Below, piece after piece: positions 25,929-33,279 of a stretch of 57,038 nucleotides of DNA (positions are counted from its first letter, which is position 1; each line of letters starts with the position of its first letter). The stretch lies in contig CAYVQP010000021.1 in the NCBI GenBank assembly GCA_964452775.1, positions 1 to 57,038 on the forward strand, given 5' to 3'. Source of the DNA: JACKCB01 sp964452775 (lineage in GTDB: Bacteria > Chloroflexota > Anaerolineae > Promineifilales > Promineifilaceae). A program made the translations under genes and the position numbers. The notes beneath the pieces were generated by a model. That model was not told where the DNA came from. It saw nothing but the letters and a program-made list of their open reading frames with translations, and made no database searches.

Positions 25929-27148
25929 TTCGTTCTCTCGACGGTTGCGGTTGGGACTGACTTCTTGCGCGGCGGGTCAAAGAAGGGGGTCTTGACCACC
26001 GTGGCTCGCGCTCGCCGGCGCATGTGTTCGACCGTGATCTCCATTTCCAGGCGAGTTCCCGGGGCGCTATAGGCGCTGCGCAGGGTGGCCAGCGCCAGGT
26101 AGCGCTTCAACATGGGGGAAAAGCCGCCGCTGGTCGCGTAGCCGGCTTCACGCCCGCGGGAGTCGTATAGGGGAGTGCTCTGCCGCCAGGTGGTGTGCGG
26201 CACCTGCGGCGGGAGCGAGACCCGCTCGTATGCTTCTTCCAGTGATTCCCACTCGATCACCAGACCGGCGAGCGCCCATTCCGATCTGCGCCGCTTCTCC
26301 GCCTCCAGCGCTGACCGGCCGATGAAATAGCCCGGCTTCTGCAAATCAACCGTCCAGCCCAACCCGACCTCGAAGGGAGAGGATTTCTGCGCTTCGATGA
26401 TGGCCTTGTTCGCCGGGGTGTAGTCCACGTCAACTAGGATGAGGCCGGCTTCCAGACGCACCAGGTCCAGGGCCAGCATACCGGCGGGCAGTAGACCGTA
26501 GTCCCCACCGGCTTCAACCAGTGCATCCCAAATGGCTTCGGCGTCTGCGGCCGGCGACCAGATTTCGTAACCGAGATCGCCGGTATAGCCGGTGCGCGAA
26601 ATAGTGGCCGGCCGGCCGGCAATGACCGCCGGCTGCCAGTGAAAATAGCGCAGCCCGGCCAGCTGCTCCCCGGCGACGCGCAGCAGCACCTCACGGGAAC
26701 GCGGCCCCTGGACGGCCAGGGCGGCCGTCTCGTCGGAGACATCGGTGATAGTCACATTTAAGCGCCCGGCATTGTTCTGGAACCAGCGCAAATTCGGCTC
26801 GGCGGCGGTAACGCGGTAGCTGTCTTCACTCAGCCGGGAGACGGTGCCGTCCTCCAGCATCTGGCCGTGCTCGTCGCACCAGGTGGTATACATCACCTGC
26901 CCGACCACACAACGGCTGGCGTGCCGGGTGAGCACGCGGTCCAGGAAGCGCCCGGCGTCGGGGCCGGCGACCAGATACTTGTATAGCGGAGAGACATCAA
27001 TCAGGGCAGCGGCGTTGCGAATGGCGGCGTACTCGCGTTCGTGGGTCAGTTCATATTTACTGGCCACCACATAGCCGGCCCAACGCCGCCAGTCGTAGCT
27101 GAGGCACAAAGGCTCGATGCGTGAATGATAGGGGCTTTTCTTTAACAT
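25925..27148 (-). CDS. GcvT-like aminomethyltransferase family protein
   Basis: The 407-residue protein starts at ATG 27148, whose A is shared with the TGA of the upstream regulator gene. The GcvT fold is shown by IDVSPLYKYLVAGPDAGRFL, MLEDGTVSRL, TAALAVQGPRS, and RTGYTGDLGYEIW near the folate site, followed by LLPAGMLALDLVRLEAG. The C-terminal barrel ends with YATSGGFSPMLKRYLAL. Family members transfer one-carbon units to tetrahydrofolate. No glycine-cleavage partners (GcvH, GcvP) are present, and pairing with an FAD oxidoreductase suggests a demethylase-type substrate. Confidence 0.8.
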   Translation of the reverse strand: MLKKSPYHSRIEPLCLSYDWRRWAGYVVASKYELTHEREYAAIRNAAALIDVSPLYKYLVAGPDAGRFLDRVLTRHASRCVVGQVMYTTWCDEHGQMLEDGTVSRLSEDSYRVTAAEPNLRWFQNNAGRLNVTITDVSDETAALAVQGPRSREVLLRVAGEQLAGLRYFHWQPAVIAGRPATISRTGYTGDLGYEIWSPAADAEAIWDALVEAGGDYGLLPAGMLALDLVRLEAGLILVDVDYTPANKAIIEAQKSSPFEVGLGWTVDLQKPGYFIGRSALEAEKRRRSEWALAGLVIEWESLEEAYERVSLPPQVPHTTWRQSTPLYDSRGREAGYATSGGFSPMLKRYLALATLRSAYSAPGTRLEMEITVEHMRRRARATVVKTPFFDPPRKKSVPTATVERTK

Positions 27149-27534
27149 CAATTATGCTGGGTTGCCAGGATATTCTCCACGCTCTGCACCAGGGCCTCCG
27201 GCTTGAAGGGCTTGGCGATGTAATCATTGACACCGGCGACGTGCAGACCGAGCAGCCGGTCAATCGGCTCGGCGCGGGCTGTGACCACAATCACGGGGAT
27301 ATCGCGCATGGAGGCGGTTGCCCTCATGGTCTGGAACACTTCCCAGCCGCCCATCTGCGGCATGATCAAATCGAGTAAGACCAGGTCCGGCCGGACCGCC
27401 GCGATCTGCTTCAGCCCTTCCTTGCCGCCGAAGGCCCCTATGACATCAATGCGACGCCGACCCAGGATCTGCTTGATCAACTCGATGATCTCCAATTCAT
27501 CTTCTATGCAGACAACTGTCGCGCGTTCTGACAT
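27148..27534 (-). CDS. Single-domain response regulator
   Basis: The 128-residue receiver domain starts at ATG 27534. A longer open frame to 27918 lacks any matching domain. It has acidic residues in CIEDELE, the phospho-acceptor Asp in VLLDLIMPQMGG (near 55), Thr in VVTARAE and Lys in IAKPFKPE. No output domain. It is the first gene of a unit with the GcvT-like, FAD-oxidoreductase and MBL genes, joined by overlapping stop/start codons; placing a signalling receiver there is unusual. Confidence 0.9.
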   Translation of the reverse strand: MSERATVVCIEDELEIIELIKQILGRRRIDVIGAFGGKEGLKQIAAVRPDLVLLDLIMPQMGGWEVFQTMRATASMRDIPVIVVTARAEPIDRLLGLHVAGVNDYIAKPFKPEALVQSVENILATQHN

Positions 27535-27675
27535 ACACTTGTGTCTACTGAGCCTTGGCCGGACTTTGACCCACCCTACACTCTGGAAACGCCGGCGATT
27601 CTGGCCGGAGGTTATCACAAGCGCCAGGTGTTGTAAAGCGAGGCGGAGACAATCGCAGCTCTGAAAAGCCTGAAT

Positions 27676-27852
27676 ATGCCTGTGCCGGAACCGGATAGCG
27701 GGGGAGGCTATAGCGGCAAGTTCATACAGCGCGTGCCCCGGAGCATTCATGCCCGGCTGGCGATGCGGGCGAAGCAGGAAGGTGTCAGCATGAATTCGCT
27801 GGTAACATCCATCCTGGCAGAGAGTCTCGGCAGACGAGAAGGTTCCGGGTGA
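27676..27852 (+). CDS. Short HicB/Arc-type DNA-binding protein
   Basis: The 58-residue protein has GYSGKFIQRVPRSIHARLA followed by EGVSMNSLVTSILAESLGRR. This is the ribbon-helix-helix tail of HicB antitoxins ('SGKFxxRLPKSLHxxLAxxAxxEGVSLNxLxxxxLAExLG'). The N-terminal RNase-H-like half of full HicB is absent and no HicA toxin is adjacent, so it is probably a stand-alone RHH regulator. It ends 40 bases before the T-box operon promoter. Confidence 0.7.
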   Translation: MPVPEPDSGGGYSGKFIQRVPRSIHARLAMRAKQEGVSMNSLVTSILAESLGRREGSG

Positions 27853-27892
27853 GCGAGGTATGCTCCGGCTCGCTGAACCGTGATCTGCCTTG

Positions 27893-27921
27893 TTGACACG
27901 CCCATCTTCCTCTGGCATAAT
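27893..27921 (+). promoter_or_regulatory. Consensus promoter of the T-box operon
   Basis: A perfect -35 TTGACA (27893-27898), a 17-base spacer and CATAAT (27916-27921) lead to a predicted start near 27928, about 15 bases before the first T-box element. Confidence 0.8.
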
Positions 27922-27940
27922 CTGCCCCAGAACGGCTTTG

Positions 27941-28235
27941 AAAGAGACGAGTAAGCCGGGCGCTTCTGCCTAGCGAGCCTGAGACGGTGGAAGTCAGGCG
28001 TAGATCGCCGGCCCAAAATCCCTCTGGAGCCGCCCACTGAACGGTCGCGCTGTCTGCATGACGAGCGGCTGAGTAAGCCGGGCCGGGTTCGTCCCACGTT
28101 ATCGGGATCGCGACAATCTCGCCCAAAGGACTTTGGCGCGGCGTTGTCTACAGAGCGCCCGGCCCAACTGCCGGGAATATGGGTGGTACCGCGAAGCAGC
28201 GCCTTCGTCCCATAATGGGCGAAGGCGTTTTTGTT
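27941..28235 (+). promoter_or_regulatory. T-box riboswitch, probable isoleucine specifier
   Basis: A complete transcriptional T-box leader. Stem I begins with GACGAGTA (27947-27954). It has the distal AGCGAGCC and GGTGGAAG elements (27973-27994) and closes with CCCACTGAAC (28033-28042), the GA kink motif. The specifier loop reads AAAATCCCTCTGGAGC, giving ATC (28018-28020), isoleucine; GCC (alanine) at 28007-28009 is a less likely alternative. The T-box GGGTGGTACCGCG is at 28181-28193. The terminator CGCCTTCG.../...CGAAGGCG (28200-28227) is followed by TTTTTGTTT. The antiterminator pairs GGG of the T-box with CCC near 28209-28211. Uncharged tRNA-Ile should switch on the alaX-unknown-ileS operon. 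Confidence 0.9.
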
Positions 28236-28255
28236 TGGATAAAGGAAGACAAGCA

Positions 28256-28969
28256 GTGACCGAAAAGCTCTACCTACAGGATGCTTATCTGCAAGCGTTC
28301 GAAGCCCGCGTGCTGGACCATGTCGAAAACGGGGTTGTGCTGGACCGCAGCGCCTTCTACCCCGGCGGCGGCGGGCAACCGTGCGATAGCGGCTGGCTGT
28401 CCGCCGGCGATCAGCAGTGGGTGGTCTCCGGCGTGAAATGGGTACAGGGTCGGCCGGTGCACTTGATTGACGCAGAATCGTTGCCGGCGATTGGCGCGCC
28501 GGTCAACGGCAAGCTCGATTGGCAGCGGCGCTATCAGCTAATGCGCACGCATACGGCGATGCACATCCTCTGCGGCGTCGTCTGGCGCGTTTACGGCGCG
28601 CAGGTCACCGGCGGCAACATGGACCCACTGAACGGGCGCATGGATTTCGAGTTCGAGACGATGCGCCAGGAGCTGGTAGCGGAGATAGAGCGGGCGGTCA
28701 ATGAAGAGGTGGCCGCTGAACGGCCGGTGCGGACGGCGATATGGCCGCGCGAAGAAGCCTTCCAGATACCGGACCTGATTCGCACCAAGATCAACCTGCT
28801 GCCGGAGGGCATCAGCGAGGTGCGCACGGTGGAAATTGTGGGGTTGGACCTGCAGGCCGACGGCGGTACGCACGTGGCCAACACGCGAGAAGTCGGGCGC
28901 ATCGAGATAGCCGACTACAAGAGCAAAGGGAAGATCAATAAGCGCATCTACGTCAGGTTAGCGGAGTAG
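28256..28969 (+). CDS. AlaX-type alanyl-tRNA editing protein
   Basis: The 237-residue protein starts at GTG 28256 with AAAGGAAG upstream; frames extending to 28133 run through the riboswitch and are spurious. It matches the free-standing AlaRS editing domain that hydrolyses Ser-tRNA(Ala) or Gly-tRNA(Ala). YPGGGGQPCD and RTHTAMHIL give the zinc H99-x3-H103. The second zinc pair, normally C-x3-H, reads D202-G-G-T-H206, so Asp replaces the usual Cys. THVANTREVG completes the motif. First gene after the T-box, upstream of ileS. Confidence 0.8.
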   Translation: MTEKLYLQDAYLQAFEARVLDHVENGVVLDRSAFYPGGGGQPCDSGWLSAGDQQWVVSGVKWVQGRPVHLIDAESLPAIGAPVNGKLDWQRRYQLMRTHTAMHILCGVVWRVYGAQVTGGNMDPLNGRMDFEFETMRQELVAEIERAVNEEVAAERPVRTAIWPREEAFQIPDLIRTKINLLPEGISEVRTVEIVGLDLQADGGTHVANTREVGRIEIADYKSKGKINKRIYVRLAE

Positions 28970-28989
28970 GCGGTTGGAAACAGTGAGCA

Positions 28990-29775
28990 ATGCGATTCCT
29001 GGTGCGTGAACTGGCCTATGAGACGCCGGTAGCTGCCGGCCGGTTTCATTACTACCGGCGCGATGAACCCACCGGCGCGGTGGAAACCTGGCGATTGACC
29101 GAAGCCCTGGACGGCTACCGGATACTGCGGGTGGACCTGGATGCGCGGGCGGCGGAAAGCGGCGACAGCTATCTCTATCATCTACTCTCGAACCCGGCCG
29201 GCGCGCCGGAGCGACTGATGTTCCGCTTTTTCCGGCCCGGCTACCGGGTGCAGGGCAACGTGCTCTTTGAGCGAGAGCAGGTGACGCTCAGCCGGGAGGT
29301 GAACGGCGAGCGGCGCGAGGAGGCGTGGACCCCGGCTGAACATTTCTGCTTCTGGTTCCCGGCGGCGGCCGGACTGGGAGCGCTGGCGGGCTGCCTTTCG
29401 GCGGAAGAGCAGCCGGGACTGACATTGGATAAAGAGATGGATTTCGGGCTGCTGGCCACGACGGTGCGACGCGAAGAAGCTGCGCCGGAGCAAATTATCG
29501 TTCAGGGGCAACCTTGCGCCGCGCGGCCGCTCACATTGCGCTGGGCGGGCCAGACGAGGATGGTCTGGTTGAATGAGCAGGGTTGGCCGGTGCAGGCGCA
29601 ACGCGACGAGCTGCTGATCCGGCAGACACACCACGTGCGCTTTGGTGGAAAACCATGTGACGAATTACCGGACCGGCAGAACCGGCGAGCTGATGGGAAG
29701 GGACGGCCCGGTCGCCCTAACCGCAGCTGGTGCACAGTGACGCGGCGCACTCATGAAAACGACAGAACGGAGTAG
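28990..29775 (+). CDS. Unknown protein in the T-box/ileS operon
   Basis: The 261-residue protein starts at ATG 28990. No family is recognised. It is strand-rich, with alternating aromatic/charged segments (GRFHYYRRDEPTGAVETWRL, then MFRFFRPGYRVQGNVLFE) and no signal peptide or membrane helix; the last 40 residues are Arg/Gly-rich and probably disordered. Overall resemblance to beta-barrel or LolA/DUF3108-like folds is only an impression. It lies 20 bases after alaX and 8 bases before ileS, so it is co-regulated with tRNA-Ile charging. Confidence 0.5.
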   Translation: MRFLVRELAYETPVAAGRFHYYRRDEPTGAVETWRLTEALDGYRILRVDLDARAAESGDSYLYHLLSNPAGAPERLMFRFFRPGYRVQGNVLFEREQVTLSREVNGERREEAWTPAEHFCFWFPAAAGLGALAGCLSAEEQPGLTLDKEMDFGLLATTVRREEAAPEQIIVQGQPCAARPLTLRWAGQTRMVWLNEQGWPVQAQRDELLIRQTHHVRFGGKPCDELPDRQNRRADGKGRPGRPNRSWCTVTRRTHENDRTE

Positions 29776-29783
29776 CAGGCAAA

Positions 29784-32700
29784 ATGGCTTTTAGAGACGT
29801 ATCAAACAGGCCGGATTTTGTGGCCATGGAAAAGGAAGTTCTCGACTTCTGGAAGGAAAGCGACGCCTTCAACGAGCTGCGCCGGCTACGGGCCGGAAGC
29901 GACAAGCGGTGGAGCTTTCTCGATGGGCCGATCACGGCCAACAACCCGATGGGTGTCCACCACGCCTGGGGCCGCACCTACAAGGATGTCTATCAGCGCT
30001 TTCGCGCCATGCAAGGGTACAACCAGCGCTGGCAGAACGGCTTTGATTGCCAGGGTTTGTGGGTGGAAGTTGAGGTGGAAAAGGCGCTGGGTTTCAAGAG
30101 CAAGCGGGATATCGAAGCCTTCGGTCTGGCCGAATTTGTGAAGTTGTGCAAGCGGCGGGTGCTGGATTATGCGGCGGTGCAGACGGAGCAATCAATCCGG
30201 CTGGGCTATTGGATGGATTGGAACGATCCCGATCTGTTGCGCCAACTGGGCCGGCTGCTGGCGGAAGACGCCGGCCAACAGGTGACGGTGCAGGGCCCGC
30301 GGGGGCCGGTGACCGGCAGCGTGGAACAAGTGATTGGCCGGCTGGGCATGCCGGATATGGGCGGCTCCTACTTCACCTTCAGCGACGAAAACAACTACCA
30401 GATCTGGGGCTTCCTGCAGAAATGCCATCAGAAGGGCTGGCTGTATAAGGGGCGCGATGTGATGCCCTGGTGTCATCGTTGCGGCACCGGCCTCAGCCAG
30501 CACGAGATCGTCACCGACGGCTACAAGGAAGTGGCGCACGACTCCGTCTTTCTGCGCTTTCCGCTGACCCGCAAGGGTGATGAGCCGGCGGCCGCGAACG
30601 AAGCGCTGCTGGTCTGGACGACAACGCCCTGGACGCTGACCAGCAATGTGGCGGCGGCGGTCGGCGCAGACCTGATCTATGTGAAGGTGGCGCACGAGGA
30701 CGGCTGGAACTATTACCTGGCCAAGGGGGCGCTGAAAAACACTCTGACCGGCCATTACGAGGTGCTTTATGAGCTGCGCGGCACGCAGCTGGTCGGCTGG
30801 GAGTACGCCGGGCCGTTCGACGAGTTGCCGGCGGCCGCGGATACGTTCCGGGCGCACGACTACGCCCACCGGGTGATCAGCTGGCGAGAGGTCGGCGAGG
30901 AGGAAGGCACGGGCATCGTGCACATCGCCCCCGGCTGCGGCGCGGAGGACTTCGCCCTGAGCCGGGAATTCGACCTGCCGGTGGTCGCCCCGCTGGACGA
31001 AGCCGGTAACTATGTGGACGGCTTCTCCTGGCTGACGGGCCGGCATGTGACCGGCGTGGCGGACGACATCTTTGCTAACCTGCGCGAGAAGGGGCTGTAC
31101 TACCGCAAGCAACGCTACTCGCACCGTTACCCGCACTGCTGGCGCTGCGGCCAGGAGTTGGTCTTTCGGCTCGTAGATGAGTGGTTTGTAGATATGGGTG
31201 TGGTGTACGACAAGCCCCGCGAGCAGGTGACTGCCGAGGAGAAGGCGGCCAGTCTGCGCTACCAGATCATGGACGTCGTGGACCAAATCCGCTGGATTCC
31301 TGGCTTTGGCTACGATCGCGAGATGGATTGGCTGCACAATATGCAGAACTGGATGATCAGTAAGAAGCGCTACTGGGGGCTGGCGCTGCCCATTTGGGTC
31401 TGCGAAGACAGAATGTGCAATCATTTCCACGTGGTGGGCAGTGAGGCGGAGTTGGAAGAGCGGGCGATCGAAGGCTGGGAGACCTTTGCCGGCCATACGC
31501 CCCACCGGCCCTACATTGACGCGGTGAAGATCGCCTGCCCGAAGTGCGGCGGCAAGGCCAGGCGCATCGCCGATGTGGGCAACCCCTGGCTGGATGCCGG
31601 CATCGTCTCCTTCAGCACGCTGCACTTCCGCGAGGAGCCGGAGTACTGGAAGGAGTGGTTCCCGGCGGACTTCATCTCGGAGAGCTTCCCCGGCCAGTTC
31701 CGCAACTGGTTCTATAGCCTGCTGGCCCAGAGCACAGTGCTGACCAACCGGCCGCCTTTCCTGACCATCATGGGCTACGCGCTGCTCTTTGCGGAAGATG
31801 GACGCGAGATGCACAAGTCGTGGGGTAACGCCATCGAGTTCAACGAAGCGGCGAACACGATGGGCGCAGACGTGATGCGCTGGCTGTATCTGAATCACAA
31901 GCCGCAGCAGAACCTGCTGTTCGGCTATCACCGCGGCGACGAGGTTCGGCGGCGCTTCATGCTGACTCTGTGGAACGTCTATTCCTTCTTTGTCACCTAT
32001 GCCAGGCTGGATAACTGGCAGCCGGGGGCGGAGCGCGTGGTCAGTACGTTGCCGGCCAACGCCCAACTCGATGATTGGATCCGGGCGCGACTGGACGAGA
32101 CGACGCTGGTCGTGACCGACGCTTTGGAGAATTATGACGCCGAGCGGGCGACCATCGCCGTGGAAAGCCTGCTGGATGACCTATCGAACTGGTATGTGCG
32201 CCGCTCGCGCCGGCGCTATTGGAAGAGCGAAGCCGACGCCGATAAGGAAGCGGCCTACGCGACCCTGTACCACGTGCTGGTGGAGCTGAGTAAACTGCTC
32301 GCACCAATGATCCCCTTCACCGCGGAGGCGATGTATCAGAATTTGGTGCGCACTCAGGATCAGCACACCCCGGCCAGCGTGCACCACTGTTTCTACCCGC
32401 AGGCCGATGAAGCGAGCCTGGACCGCCGGCTGCTGGATAAGATGCACCTGGCGATCACCTGCGCCGGTCTGGGCCGGGCAGCCCGCAGCGCGGCCGATGT
32501 CAAGCTGCGCCAGCCGTTGGCCAGGGCGCGAGTCAATGTGGCTACACAGCGCGAGCGAGATGACCTGTTGGAGTTGGCGGACGTGATCGCGGAAGAGATC
32601 AATGTGAAGCAACTGGAGGTCGTTTCAGAAGTCGGCGAGCTGGTGAATTACAAGGTGCTGCCGAACAACCGGTTGTTGGGCCCGAAGCTGGGCGGCGACT

Positions 32701-33197
32701 TTCCGGCTGTGCGGCAGGCGCTGCTGGCCCTTGATCCCGCCTGGGTGGCTCACCAACTACAGGTGGCCGGCGAAGTGACGGTCATGGTGAACGGCAGTGA
32801 GATTGCCTTAAATGCCGAAGAGGTGGTCGTACAGACGGAGTCAAAGGGCGGTCTGGCGGTAGCCAGCGATCGGGGCATCACCGTGGCGGTGGACACGCAG
32901 CTGACGCCGGCGTTGCGCCAGGAAGGGTACGCGCGCGATCTCGTCCGGGCGATGAACAGCCTGCGCAAAGAAGTGGGCCTGGAGATCACGGACAGGATCG
33001 TGCTGTACTATGAGGCGGACGGAGAGGTTGCGGAGGCGATGCGGAACTTCGCCGGGTACATTCAGGACGAGACCCTGGCTGTCCTATTGCAACCGGCCGA
33101 TCAGGCGACGCCGGCCGGCCGGGAAGGGCTGATGGTGCGCACACTGACGGCGGGAGACCTGCCAATCACGGTTAGCTTCGGCAAAGTGCATGATTGA
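29784..33197 (+). CDS. ileS: Isoleucyl-tRNA synthetase
   Basis: The 1137-residue class I synthetase starts at ATG 29784 with AGG upstream. The HIGH element is in NNPMGVHHAWGR (near 55) and the KMSKS loop in REMHKSWGN (near 675), both of the variant type seen in a long IleRS lineage. The CP1 editing domain has WTTTPWTL and GTGIVHIAPGCG. Zinc-type cysteine pairs are at CHRCG, CWRCG, CEDRMC and CPKCG. The C-terminal anticodon-binding part is full length. Identity as IleRS rests on overall layout and on the isoleucine T-box; ValRS is less likely. Confidence 0.9.
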   Translation: MAFRDVSNRPDFVAMEKEVLDFWKESDAFNELRRLRAGSDKRWSFLDGPITANNPMGVHHAWGRTYKDVYQRFRAMQGYNQRWQNGFDCQGLWVEVEVEKALGFKSKRDIEAFGLAEFVKLCKRRVLDYAAVQTEQSIRLGYWMDWNDPDLLRQLGRLLAEDAGQQVTVQGPRGPVTGSVEQVIGRLGMPDMGGSYFTFSDENNYQIWGFLQKCHQKGWLYKGRDVMPWCHRCGTGLSQHEIVTDGYKEVAHDSVFLRFPLTRKGDEPAAANEALLVWTTTPWTLTSNVAAAVGADLIYVKVAHEDGWNYYLAKGALKNTLTGHYEVLYELRGTQLVGWEYAGPFDELPAAADTFRAHDYAHRVISWREVGEEEGTGIVHIAPGCGAEDFALSREFDLPVVAPLDEAGNYVDGFSWLTGRHVTGVADDIFANLREKGLYYRKQRYSHRYPHCWRCGQELVFRLVDEWFVDMGVVYDKPREQVTAEEKAASLRYQIMDVVDQIRWIPGFGYDREMDWLHNMQNWMISKKRYWGLALPIWVCEDRMCNHFHVVGSEAELEERAIEGWETFAGHTPHRPYIDAVKIACPKCGGKARRIADVGNPWLDAGIVSFSTLHFREEPEYWKEWFPADFISESFPGQFRNWFYSLLAQSTVLTNRPPFLTIMGYALLFAEDGREMHKSWGNAIEFNEAANTMGADVMRWLYLNHKPQQNLLFGYHRGDEVRRRFMLTLWNVYSFFVTYARLDNWQPGAERVVSTLPANAQLDDWIRARLDETTLVVTDALENYDAERATIAVESLLDDLSNWYVRRSRRRYWKSEADADKEAAYATLYHVLVELSKLLAPMIPFTAEAMYQNLVRTQDQHTPASVHHCFYPQADEASLDRRLLDKMHLAITCAGLGRAARSAADVKLRQPLARARVNVATQRERDDLLELADVIAEEINVKQLEVVSEVGELVNYKVLPNNRLLGPKLGGDFPAVRQALLALDPAWVAHQLQVAGEVTVMVNGSEIALNAEEVVVQTESKGGLAVASDRGITVAVDTQLTPALRQEGYARDLVRAMNSLRKEVGLEITDRIVLYYEADGEVAEAMRNFAGYIQDETLAVLLQPADQATPAGREGLMVRTLTAGDLPITVSFGKVHD

Positions 33198-33201
33198 TTG
33201 A

Positions 33202-33234
33202 AGAATCCCGGAAACTTAGAGTTTCCGGGATTCT
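33202..33234. terminator. Perfect hairpin after ileS
   Basis: A 15-bp perfect stem, AGAATCCCGGAAACT (33202-33216) with AGTTTCCGGGATTCT (33220-33234), encloses loop TAG. It begins 5 bases after the ileS stop. There is no T-tract on the plus strand, so it may stabilise the 3' end or need a factor for termination. Confidence 0.6.
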
Positions 33235-33279
33235 GGTCAAAGGGTGTACAATGGGTCGAAATTGGCCGGAGGAATGTGA

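Noticed and set aside
27535..27918. Longer form of the receiver protein at 27148
   Set aside because: The extra 128 codons show no domain, overlap the HicB-like gene on the other strand, and the receiver starts cleanly at 27534.
28133..28255. N-terminal extension of the AlaX gene
   Set aside because: It would be translated from the T-box and its terminator; GTG 28256 with AAAGGAAG is the proper start.
30192..32066. 624-codon minus-strand frame opposite ileS
   Set aside because: Antisense to a clear IleRS; His/Ala/Arg-rich composition typical of shadow frames in GC-rich genes.
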